Part shown: in pieces, positions 37,722-46,022 of the stretch
Layout of the letters: each line of letters begins with the position of its first letter
Position numbering within the stretch: the stretch's first letter is position 1
Origin: Pachypanchax playfairii
Taxonomy: Eukaryota; Chordata; Actinopteri; Cyprinodontiformes; Aplocheilidae
Direction of reading: 5' to 3'
DNA length: 64,000 bases
NCBI GenBank assembly: GCA_006937955.1
Contig: SSNP01000153.1
Location: 143,186 to 207,185 of the forward strand
Position numbers and translations under genes: made by a program
Notes under the pieces: generated by a model
What the model saw: only the letters and a program-made list of their open reading frames with translations
What the model was told of the DNA's origin: nothing
Database searches by the model: none

Positions 37722-37726
37722 GTTAG
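37722..37726 (-). promoter_or_regulatory. Candidate branch-point motif CTAAC
   Basis: The transcribed strand reads TTTCTAACATTATG here, a consensus CTAAC, followed by TCTGTTCTGTCTTTTATGTC and then the A-free array down to the acceptor. No AG occurs between it and 33963 outside the unread bases. Function is inferred. Confidence 0.5.
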
Positions 37727-38103
37727 AAAGTTCTGATTCTTCACTAACAAACAAAAACAACATCAGAACAAACAATAATCATCCTGTTAATCCATCAATC
37801 AAAACCCCCGACAAGCTCCAAGAATCTGGATCAGAACAATCAGAAACCAGTTCTGTTATCAGTCCCGTTTCCATGGAAACAGTGTTTGTTTCAGATTACA
37901 TGCTTAGCTTTTGATTGACAGCTCACTGAGCCTATAGGAGGTCAACAGAGAGAATAAAGCTGGAAAACCTTCATGTTTGTTCTGCTGTTTGGATCAGAAC
38001 CGGGTCAAACAATCGGGTTCTGGTCCATTTTCTTACTCTGTTTCCAGAAAACATTCAGACAGACATGTTTGGAGGAACCAGCCGGTCGGGGGGGGTACTG
38101 CAC

Positions 38104-38236
38104 CTTGCAGAGAGTTGAAGATGGTGAACAGGTAGGTGAAGACCAGGTAAACGGGTCCCCAGGCGAACAGAGCGAAGCCCCACGTCATCCCGAGCAGGAA
38201 GGTGAGACTAACCACGCTTCGCAGGTTTCTGAGGAC
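38104..38236 (-). CDS. adgrg4: adgrg4 exon 23, TM6 and first half of TM7
   Basis: It reads LRNLRSVVSLTFLLGMTWGF, then FAWGPVYLVFTYLF, then FNSLQ, phase 0 to 1, ending CAAG/GTGCAG. TM7 continues in exon 24 across a 4.1-kb intron. Confidence 0.95.
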
Positions 38237-38312
38237 CTGGATCACAGCAGAGGAGGTTCTAACACTCACTTCCTGTCTTCCATCAGAGAAAAGTGAGAGA
38301 GTAAATACTGAC

Positions 38313-38463
38313 CTCCTCTCGCAGCGTGCGGTTGCTGCGTTTACCGTTACGACCGCAGATCTGCATCATCACCACGATGAACATGGCCACGTTGAGCAGG
38401 AACACCAGACAGAAGTAACCCACACAGGTGATGTAGAACACACTCTGATCTTTGATCCAACAC
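38313..38463 (-). CDS. adgrg4: adgrg4 exon 22, TM5 and intracellular loop 3
   Basis: It reads CWIKDQSVFYITCVGYFCLV, then NVAMFIVVMMQICGR, then NRTLREE, phase 2 to 0. The loop-2 Cys-Trp pair is present. Confidence 0.94.
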
Positions 38464-39313
38464 CTGAACACACACAACACAGTGACTGACAACTCAGGGT
38501 ACTTTCAGAATAAAAGAACTTCCTGTCTTTAGTTTCTCATCAGCAGGAACAATTCAATGATCAAACCGTTAAAGAGGTCATTTTATACACATGTCAGGAC
38601 TTTGTGGTTATTTCTTAAGTATTAACCAGTAATATGAAACATTTTATATCTAATAAATGTCAGGAAACACTGATTAACAGACCTTTCAATCTGTCTGCAT
38701 CAAAATTCGGGTGGTTCCGGCTCCTTCCATCAGGCTGCTTCGTCAGCAGCTCGTTCATATTCATTGTTCTAATTTGCTGGACTCTGATTGGCTAATAAAC
38801 TAACCTATCAGAGCAAGATATACTGTTTCCTGCCTTGCTGCGAATGGTAACATCAGACATAGTCTCTTCCTGTTTGCTACATCTTATGCTAACAGCTTTT
38901 AGCTAGCAGCATGCTAGGTGTGGTTTCAACTGCAGGAGCTGATGAATACTAACGAACAAAGGAGTTGTGATGAAACAGATACAGGTCGTTAGAACTCGGG
39001 AGAACTCGGGTTTTATCACCACCTGCGTAGTTTGAGAGATTAAAACTGAAAGAGAAGTTGTTGACCTGTTTTCACCCACTATGAAGGTAAGAACACCTGT
39101 GGAGCTAAAATATTCAACAGAAACCTCAGAAACACTGTTTTTAATGGAAGGGACTCTTTAAACATCGTTCACACAAATAACATGAAATTATTTTAATGTC
39201 TCTCATAAAACCCCGATCCAGATCCAGAATCCCTCATGTACTTCCTGTGGAGGCTGGAACACGTTCTATGAACAACGTTTCGGGTCTTTTCTTGTGGTTC
39301 TGAGGAGACTCAC
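38464..39313 (-). other. adgrg4 intron 21-22
   Basis: An 850-nt intron with no exon or array seen. It includes a patch around 38700-38920 with GCTAGC-like words that could be an old repeat. Confidence 0.6.
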
Positions 39314-39413
39314 ATCTTTGCTGACTGAGTTGAGTTGTCTGAGCTGCCATTCAGAACTCCATAGAAGTTTTTATCCACAGAGACGATGATCCCGACCAGC
39401 ACCGCAGGAAGAC
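39314..39413 (-). CDS. adgrg4: adgrg4 exon 21, TM4 end and extracellular loop 2
   Basis: It reads LPAVLVGIIVSVDKNFYGVL then NGSSDNSTQSAK, phase 1 to 2, with sequons NGS and NST in the loop. Confidence 0.9.
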
Positions 39414-39539
39414 CTGCAACAACAACAGGAAGTACAACTTCAGACAGACGTGGTTTTATACCACCAGACCTGAAAACTGGAACCTTTAAAGATTTATCTT
39501 AAAATGTTCTGAAGGACTTCTGGACCCAGTCCAGCTCAC

Positions 39540-39811
39540 CCCATCCCACGATGCAGAACTTCAGGATGTATCTGCGGATGTAGGTGTTGAAGACTTTAAC
39601 CAACGCGATGTACATGTGGACCGACTCTAATCCCATCCAGGTGAAGGATGTCAACAGGAAGTAGTGCAGGAGGACGGCAGCAGACGTGCACAGACCCTGG
39701 TTGTGGTCCATGCTGGCCAGCCATCCATCCAGCAGAAACACCATGTTGAGAAACAAGAGCGACGTGCTGAGGTTCATCAGGATCTTGGAGGGATAATCAC
39801 GCCGCAGCTGT
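39540..39811 (-). CDS. adgrg4: adgrg4 exon 20, TM2 to start of TM4
   Basis: It holds RRDYPSKILMNLS, LLFLNMVFLLDGW, TSFTWMGLESVHMYIALVKV and YIRRYILKFCIVGWG, phase 2 to 1. These are highly conserved adhesion-GPCR segments. Confidence 0.95.
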
Positions 39812-40169
39812 CTGCGTGAAGAAACAAGCAGCTTTAGTTTCACTTCAGGTGAATTTTTTTGGCGCTTGTAATCTAAACTCTGTGCAGAACCAGATGTTCA
39901 GGTCTTCAACTACAAGTTCTCATCATGTTTCCAGAGAAGAGCTGAAGACCATCAGAGTGTTCTAGGAGAACATTTTACTGCTGCTCTACAGTTCAGCTCC
40001 TCCTTCACTGCACTCAGGTTAGATTATGTTCAGTCAAAGCTGCCTGCAGACCCACATTCACTCAGATCAGCTGTTCATGAGGAGATCTGCTCTGGATGAT
40101 GAAACACCCCATCAGTTCTCCTCATGATCAGGTCCCACAGGTCCTGCTGTGAAGGAAGGCTGGACTCAC

Positions 40170-40297
40170 TCGAAGGCGATGTAGGTGAGCAGCGTGGCGG
40201 CAGAGCAGATGGCCGAGATGCCACAGCCGATGTAGGAGAGGAAGGTCAGGACCTTTTTGTTCTCTGAATCGATTCGGTAGGAAGTCTGAGAGACGTC
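40170..40297 (-). CDS. adgrg4: adgrg4 exon 19, TM1
   Basis: It reads DVSQTSYRIDSENKKVLTFL, then YIGCGISAICSAATLL, phase 0 to 2. The first membrane helix directly follows the agonist segment. Confidence 0.93.
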
Positions 40298-40687
40298 CTG
40301 CAGAGAGAGACAGAGAGACGAAGATTCATTCAAACTGGGTTCATATTTCAGAATTCTTTCATGGAAAACACGACGACCAGGACGAGAGTTCACAGGATGT
40401 TCAACCAGCCCTGTTCCTCCAAACACAAACATCTGTTAACAGATTAATATGTTTAATAACATTGTTAAAGACCACAGCTGGATTTTACTCGTGCCAGTTA
40501 TCCTGGTCGTCTCACTTCCAACAGAAACTCAAGTTCTTTTTATTGGACACGTTTCACACAAAAACCACAAAGCTGAAGGGACAGCTGGGACTTTTATTAT
40601 TATGTGTGTGATTTGAGTTGCGGAGGATGACAATACCACCTAACCTAATAGAATCAAACACACGCACACGTGCACACGCACACTCAC

Positions 40688-40794
40688 CATCAGGATGCCA
40701 AAGTGAGTCAGGTGGTCACACAGACAGACGGTTTTGCTGCTGGTGGATTCTCTACTGACGCTGCAGCCACGACCGTTCCAGCCTCCATCGCCCT
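40688..40794 (-). CDS. adgrg4: adgrg4 exon 18, GPS cleavage site and tethered agonist
   Basis: It reads GDGGWNGRGCSVSR, then TVCLCDHLTHFGILM, phase 1 to 0. Self-cleavage is expected between Leu and Thr of HLT, exposing THFGILM as the start of the tethered agonist. GPS cysteines are all present. Confidence 0.92.
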
Positions 40795-40988
40795 CTGGTG
40801 GTGAAACACCAACATGACATCAGAAAAACAGCTGGAATCAAAAACATTGTCAGTGTTTGAAACTTTCTCCTACAGAGTGAATTAATCACTGATGTTTGTT
40901 TTTATAGTCTGACTTTAACAAACCAACAGAAGTTTCATTGTAATAAACAGACTGTGATCCAGATGTTGGCTGATGCAGACAGACTCAC

Positions 40989-41034
40989 TGTTCATACTGA
41001 AGTCCCAGAACATGCACTTCCTCTGTGATGAAGC
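40989..41034 (-). CDS. adgrg4: adgrg4 exon 17, GPS part 1
   Basis: It reads ASSQRKCMFWDFSMN, phase 0 to 1. The CxFWDF motif is the first half of the GPS. Confidence 0.88.
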
Positions 41035-41737
41035 CTGTTGAAGGAAGAAACACAAATCCTTCAGCGCTGCTCTCAGTTCTATTCATTTAACAGATTTATT
41101 CACAGCAGAACTTTATTTCTACGGGGCTCGACAGGAAGTTTCTCAGTTTTATCACCAAAATGCAAAATTTAATGATCCATTCGTCTTCTTCAGCTCATCC
41201 ATGTCAGTTCAGCAGGTTCAAGAGAGAAACCCAGACCTCCTTCATCCCAGCAACACTCTCCAGCTCCTCCTGGAGGGTTCTGGTTCTGCTCGGGTCTACT
41301 CCTCATGGGGCCTGCAGAGTAAACCTCCATCTGGAGGAGACCAGGATGCATCATAACCAGATGCTGAACCACCTCAGCAGACTCCTTTCAGTGAGGAGCA
41401 GCAGCTCTATATCAAGCTCCTCCCAGATGACAGAGCTCTCAGATGACTGACCCCGCCCCCCTACAGAGGAAGATCTATTAATCTGCTTGTATCCAGGATC
41501 TGGTTCTTTCAGTCCGGGTCCAGATCTCATGACCAGATGAGGGTATGAACGTAGACAGACCAGTAAATCCAGAGTTTAGTCTTTCAGCTCCTTCAACAGC
41601 TGTCGGTCCATCTCCTGCTGCATCCCTCATGAAGAAGACAACCAGATACTGAAACTGTCCACTAGAGACAGAAACTCACCTTCAACCCGAGAGGATAAAC
41701 GTAAAAACACAAGAAGCAGTAGAACACAGTGTCGTAC
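41035..41737 (-). other. adgrg4 intron 16-17
   Basis: A 703-nt intron. Text around 41200-41450 is unlike the neighbours and could be a decayed retroelement fragment; no family is assigned. Confidence 0.5.
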
Positions 41738-41854
41738 CTGTTCAGACAGGTGAGTGATCTCGATCTTCACCGGATCTGTCAGGTTGGTGATTGAGAGGTT
41801 TGCGACGCTGCTCGCCACCACGTAGCTGTTCAGAGACAAATCCTTCTGCTTCTT
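41738..41854 (-). CDS. adgrg4: adgrg4 exon 16, GAIN domain
   Basis: Thirty-nine codons, phase 0: SYVVASSVANLSITNL then DPVKIEITHLSEQ, the beta-rich part before the GPS. Confidence 0.88.
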
Positions 41855-41942
41855 CTGGAAACACAACCAACCCTCAAGTTACCGAGTGTTTCACCCATCA
41901 GCACCGATTCAAGTCACACTGGTGTTTATCTACAGGTCTGAC

Positions 41943-42086
41943 CTGAAAGAGGCTGGTGCTGCTGAAGAACATGAAGCTGATCCTGGACAGGGACGCTCTG
42001 TCTGTCTCACTCAGAGACACACTGGACAGCAGAGAGCCAGGTAGGGTCACCTGAGCTAACGGGTTGGATGTTAGCTCAAACCCAAT
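41943..42086 (-). CDS. adgrg4: adgrg4 exon 15, GAIN domain
   Basis: Forty-eight codons, phase 0 to 0: IGFELTSNPLAQVTLPGSLL then RISFMFFSSTSLFQ. Its acceptor follows a 78-nt adenine-free pyrimidine repeat (42089-42166). Confidence 0.86.
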
Positions 42087-42088
42087 CT

Positions 42089-42166
42089 GAGGGAGGGGAG
42101 GGGAGAGGGGAGAGGGGAGAGGGGAGAGGGGAGAGGAGGAGGAGAGGAGAGGAGAGGAGAGGAGAG
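42089..42166. repeat. GAGGGGA/GAGGA purine repeat before exon 15 acceptor
   Basis: Seventy-eight nt without T on plus (GGGAGAGGGGAGAGG, then GGAGAGGAGAGG), forming the polypyrimidine tract of the exon 15 acceptor on the transcribed strand. Confidence 0.94.
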
Positions 42167-42275
42167 TGTAAAGATGAAGAGAATAAAAAACAAAGAAAAG
42201 AAGAACTGATGAACCTAAAGGAACTTCCTGAGTGACCAACATCTTCATGAGAGAAGACGCTTCCAGGACCGTTAC

Positions 42276-42441
42276 CTTTGGGTCGGTGGCGTTAGGAGGG
42301 ATGAAGGCGCTGAATGATGTTCCGTTGAAGGTGCTGGTGTTGAGGGCCAGGATCCCTAAAGCCAGATGTTTGGAGCTGATGTTGATGGACGGACCTTCAA
42401 ACTTGACCTTCTGAGCCACCTCCTCTACAGCCCTCAGAGCT
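42276..42441 (-). CDS. adgrg4: adgrg4 exon 14, GAIN domain
   Basis: It reads ALRAVEEVAQKVKFEGPSIN then ISSKHLALGILALNTSTFN, phase 2 to 0, ending PPNATDPK/GTAACG. Contains several Asn-X-Ser/Thr sites. Confidence 0.86.
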
Positions 42442-42507
42442 CTGAGGAGGGACAAGATGAAAAACTCTGAATCCCACGAGAACCCGCCTCACGTGTCAGA
42501 TCAAACC

Positions 42508-42790
42508 AATCAGCCACAACATTATGACCACCTGACTGATACTGAGAAGATTCTCCTGATTCCTCTAAATAAGTCTCGACCCAATGAGACCAGGACTTCA
42601 GTAGACCTCTAACAGAACCTGAAGGTTTCCTGAAGAACTGTGTCCTAAGTGCTACACTGTGCATCCTGGTTTCAGACTGACCACCAACATGAAACCAGAC
42701 CCGACTGGACCACCATGTTCTCCTGCTGCCTGATTGACCCCGCCCACTCACTGCTGCCATGGTAACCAGGTCACAGTGTTCTAGCTGATT
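42508..42790. mobile_element. Tc1-like miniature inverted-repeat element
   Basis: The left end AATCAGCCACAACATTATGA is the well-known terminal word of fish Tc1-like elements. The right end GGTCACAGTGTTCTAGCTGATT pairs with its reverse complement at 18 of 22 positions. The 283-bp interior has no transposase frame, so it is a decayed non-autonomous copy in intron 13-14. Confidence 0.62.
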
Positions 42791-42914
42791 GATGTACATC
42801 AGATTTCTACAACCAGTCATCAGTTTTATATCTGTGAGGAGAGGCGGATCAGAACCGGACCGCAGTTAGAACGCTGCAGCAGAAGAAGATCTCAGACGAG
42901 GAAGACGAGCGTAC

Positions 42915-43051
42915 TTATTGGAGGTGTTGATGGGCGGTTTGACGGCGCTGATCATGACGTTGGAGATGATGTTGACAACACTCTCAGCAAACGCCGTATC
43001 GATGTTGGCCACGCTCATCAGCTCCTGCACCTTCGTCACCACATGAGACAC
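42915..43051 (-). CDS. adgrg4: adgrg4 exon 13, GAIN domain
   Basis: It reads VSHVVTKVQELMSVANIDTA then FAESVVNIISNVMIS, phase 0 to 2. Helical and typical of GAIN subdomain A. Confidence 0.85.
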
Positions 43052-43122
43052 CTGCAGAGAAGAAGAGCAGCTCGTTTACCTCCTCGTCACTCTGAGCCTC
43101 AGACTCACGGGTTCACGCCCAC

Positions 43123-43187
43123 CTCATCATTAGACAGGTTGTTCTTGGTGAAGTTAGCGAGCTGCTCGGCCACACCAGCAGCATTTT
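43123..43187 (-). CDS. adgrg4: adgrg4 exon 12, start of GAIN domain
   Basis: It reads NAAGVAEQLANFTKNNLSND then E, phase 1 to 0, helical GAIN subdomain A. Donor GAG/GTGGGC. Confidence 0.83.
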
Positions 43188-43257
43188 CTACAAAATATAA
43201 ACACAGTTAGTTCTATAAAAACAATCAAGCAGTTAAACCAGGTGAACCGGAGCTCAC

Positions 43258-43328
43258 CTGCAGTCACGGTGCAGTTAGTGAAGTTAGCTGCAGACCAGTA
43301 CGAGCTGTAGTCTTCTAAACGCATCAAA
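43258..43328 (-). CDS. adgrg4: adgrg4 exon 11, HormR-like domain part 2
   Basis: It reads LMRLEDYSSYWSAANFTNC then TVTA, phase 2 to 1, completing a Cys codon with exon 10. YWSxANFTNC is the conserved end of the domain. Confidence 0.87.
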
Positions 43329-43548
43329 CTGGAAACAGAACAAACATCTTAAATATATTTATTTCATTTAAAATCTTATGATTTGTTGATTGATTTGCAC
43401 TGAAATCTTCAAAAAGACTTTTGTAGAACAGAATCTTCTGCTGAGCAGGTGAAGGTCTGGATACAGGTGAGACATCCCTACACTCTGCTACAGACATGAA
43501 AACGCTGCATGTATCAGATGGTTCTGATGTAGCGGGTCTGAGTTTCAC

Positions 43549-43660
43549 CAGGTTCTGGAGGCACTCTGGTCCTTGTTGGGGAAGCAGGGCAGGTACTGGG
43601 TGACTCTGGGTCTGGTCTCAGGCCACAGGTAGTGAAGAAGATTCTCCTCTTTACAGTTCT
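43549..43660 (-). CDS. adgrg4: adgrg4 exon 10, HormR-like domain part 1
   Basis: It reads ENCKEENLLHYLWPETRPRV then TQYLPCFPNKDQSASRT, phase 1 to 2. The cysteine, WPET and PC spacing is that of the hormone-receptor-like motif in this receptor group. Confidence 0.85.
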
Positions 43661-43796
43661 CTGTTAGAAAAACACATTAAACGGGTCATAAGTTCTGATC
43701 CGGTGACACTCACAGAACACAGGAATCAAACTGAGATGATAAACATTGAAGAGAAGCAGAAACTCGATCCAATCAAAGTACAGAGAAGTTTCTGAC

Positions 43797-43936
43797 CTAC
43801 TAATCGGACATAAATGCTGTCGGGTTTGACCCGGAGGTCAGAACCAATGAGCCCCCTCCTGTGGATCAGCTGATCCTTGATGTCGGCTTCACCCAGACTC
43901 TGGTTGGTGATGAGCAGCAGCGCCTGGCAGCTGAAA
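43797..43936 (-). CDS. adgrg4: adgrg4 exon 9, SEA-like region
   Basis: One hundred forty nt, phase 2 to 1. It reads FSCQALLLITNQSLGEADIK, then DQLIHRRGLIG, then DSIYVRLV. The layout resembles the SEA-like stretch ahead of HormR in ADGRG6/ADGRG4. Confidence 0.78.
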
Positions 43937-44009
43937 CTGAACACAGAGAAGGTTTTAATAAAGACGACCAGCTGAAACCTTCAAATGAAACAAAGTTGAA
44001 ATGTTTTAC

Positions 44010-44045
44010 TTGGTCGAGTCTCCGATTTGTGTAACGGGTTGAACT
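44010..44045 (-). CDS. adgrg4: adgrg4 exon 8, micro-exon
   Basis: Thirty-six nt reading VQPVTQIGDST, phase 2 to 2, from TCTCCTCAG to CCAA/GTAAAA. Phase on both sides and the reading into exon 9 (NFSC) support it. Confidence 0.62.
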
Positions 44046-44470
44046 CTGAGGAGAAAACACACGACAATAAAACAACCAATCAGGATCAAACTGTTCACAA
44101 ACATCCAAAAATCTGCATGTCAAAGTTTCAGGTTAACGTCCGTAAAAACGAGTTTCAGTCTAGTAAATAAAATCTAATTAAATTAATAATTACAGTAAAA
44201 CTTACAGGATTAACGTTCAAGGTTAAACACAATATGATGACGTCTCACTTGTTCACATCCACTCTCACTTTTTTAGATTTATATTTAGAATTTTATTTAT
44301 TCATTTTAAAATGTTTCAAACCAAAAGCTGAAACGGATCCGAGAGGGAATCTGATTCCATCTGAACTCATTAACATTCAAACATTTCAGGTTCATTTTGG
44401 TTTTAAAATATTCAGTTTTTGCTAAATGATTCAGTCGTATTTAATAAACATCAAGGTGGATCAGAACTAC
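44046..44470 (-). other. adgrg4 intron 7-8
   Basis: A 425-nt AT-rich intron; nothing further seen. Confidence 0.6.
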
Positions 44471-44517
44471 CTGAAATCCTCTACGGTGAAGGTCCAACCC
44501 TGAAACGTCTGATTCAT
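44471..44517 (-). CDS. adgrg4: adgrg4 exon 7, SEA-like region
   Basis: Forty-seven nt reading MNQTFQGWTFTVEDF, phase 0 to 2, from CATCCTGCAG to TTCAG/GTAGTT. The sequence continues a strand-helix pattern from exon 6. Confidence 0.72.
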
Positions 44518-44609
44518 CTGCAGGATGAAGAAGAACTGAGTCATCCTCATTGTTCTCACTGCAGGTAAGATACTAACTCATCACATCTTCACACACAGCT
44601 CCATCTTAC

Positions 44610-44701
44610 CCAGAATGCCACAGCTCGCTCCACCGCCGGCTGACTCAGGCTGCGACCCGGGTCCAACTCCACCACCAAGAACAGCTGATAGAACAAACCC
44701 T
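44610..44701 (-). CDS. adgrg4: adgrg4 exon 6, start of SEA-like region
   Basis: It reads GLFYQLFLVVELDPGRSL then SQPAVERAVAFW and ends phase 0 at TTCTGG/GTAAGA. The acceptor is GTCTGCAG/AGGG, phase 1. With the last base of exon 5 (T) the joining codon would be TAG, so either a small exon is missing between them or a base is wrong. The following exon fits without gaps. Confidence 0.72.
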
Positions 44702-46022
44702 CTGCAGACGGCGGTGAGAGAACAGAACACGCCAGTCACAACATTTCCACACGTGTTGGGATTTTTCTTTCTGTGTCACGTAGCAGGAGATGAATGTTGC
44801 ACTCAGAGCTAATAGAGCTGCATAAAAATGTAATTTCATAGAGTGAAATGAAAGTGTTGCCTTGCAGATAACACCTCACAGGAAGGTTTCTGTTTCTGGG
44901 ATTTATTAGAATAAAAAGCTGCAGGAGGAATTTCTGCAGCTGCAGCAGTTTATTAACTGGGTCATTAAGTTTTTAAATGGTTTAAAGGATTTCACGCTTT
45001 CAGCATGGCTGCCTATCCTAACAGAATAAACACAATCTATCAGGAAATACTAAAACCTGCAGCAGGAGAAAAGATCACATGTTCCAGTTTACAGAGAAGA
45101 AAGACGAGAGTGTTTTAATGTTCTCCTGCTGCATGACTCATTAACTCAATAATCATGTAAAGCTCTTTAAATCCAGGATTTACAGGAACAAACCTCACTG
45201 GTGTTCAGTCTTAAACCTGAACCAGTTAGAACTGGGTCCTCCTTCCTGTGTGATGTGTTGAGTCTGAACTGAAGCAGTTCGTTGGGTTGAATCTCCTGCT
45301 ATGTGCCACAGTGACCAGCAGGTGGCTCTCTTGTATCTGTTAGTTGAAACTACAGAACTCCATCAGTTCTGGATGGAGACCCGGAAGCTCCGGGTTATTT
45401 GACTTGTGGAGCAGGAGGTTCACTGAGACGTTACTGAGCAGCCCGGTCCCACGTCTCCACCCGAGAACTGATGGACTGAAACTATCAGCTGTTGAAGGCT
45501 GATCATGTAAAATGATTTGATCAAATGAAGAAGAGATGAATTCACCAGAAGAGAAGAAGAATTCACTATAATCTGAATTACCAGGATAAAAACAGCTGAT
45601 CTGATTATTAGAGTCGTACAATCAGAACAAACCGTCACCGTTACGATCGATTTCTATCCAGAATCTATAACTCAAACTGATCAGCTACAGAACTGAAAAG
45701 CCCGACCACCTTAAGAAGGATTAAATATGTATTGAGTCCTAAAATCTTTGTTTTGTTTGTAAACCTGAGAGATCCTGTTCCAACCAGCCTGGAAACACCA
45801 TATACAGCTAAAAGTCCAGGGATTAATTTACCTGCTGAGGCAGATTATAATCCCTGAACAGCCATGATGGGCTTCATGTTTCAGAACCAGACTTTAAGAC
45901 TTAATACAATCAGAAGGGTGATGTTGTTTCTGGAGTCGTCTACATCTACAGGTTGTTACTCTGTCACATACTGTTCCCCGGTGACACGCCGCACACACAC
46001 GTAAAATGAAAGCCAAATTTAC
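44702..46022 (-). other. adgrg4 intron 5-6, possible missed exon
   Basis: A 1.3-kb interval between the mucin exon and exon 6. A phase 1-1 micro-exon is expected to solve the TAG join, but I could not identify one with convincing sites. A donor-like CAG/GTAAAT at about 45829-45836 has no matching acceptor in phase. Confidence 0.5.

Larger units (their letters stand above)
33962..38103 (-). other. adgrg4 intron splitting TM7
   Basis: A 4.14-kb intron between donor 38103 and acceptor 33962-33963. About 3.7 kb is one purine (plus) / pyrimidine (transcribed) array; the remaining 0.4 kb near the donor is unique sequence. Confidence 0.93.

Noticed and set aside
33390..37775. Minus-strand frame of 1,461 codons rich in SSSSRVSSSS / LFFLL
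   Set aside because: It is the stop-free 3.7-kb repeat read through the real TM7 exon and into the 12-nt array. Only 33860-33961 is coding.
45340..45638. Minus frames of 72-93 codons in intron 5-6
   Set aside because: Considered as the missing exon, but acceptor and donor do not fit phase 1-1 and the sequence is not Ser/Thr-rich or SEA-like.
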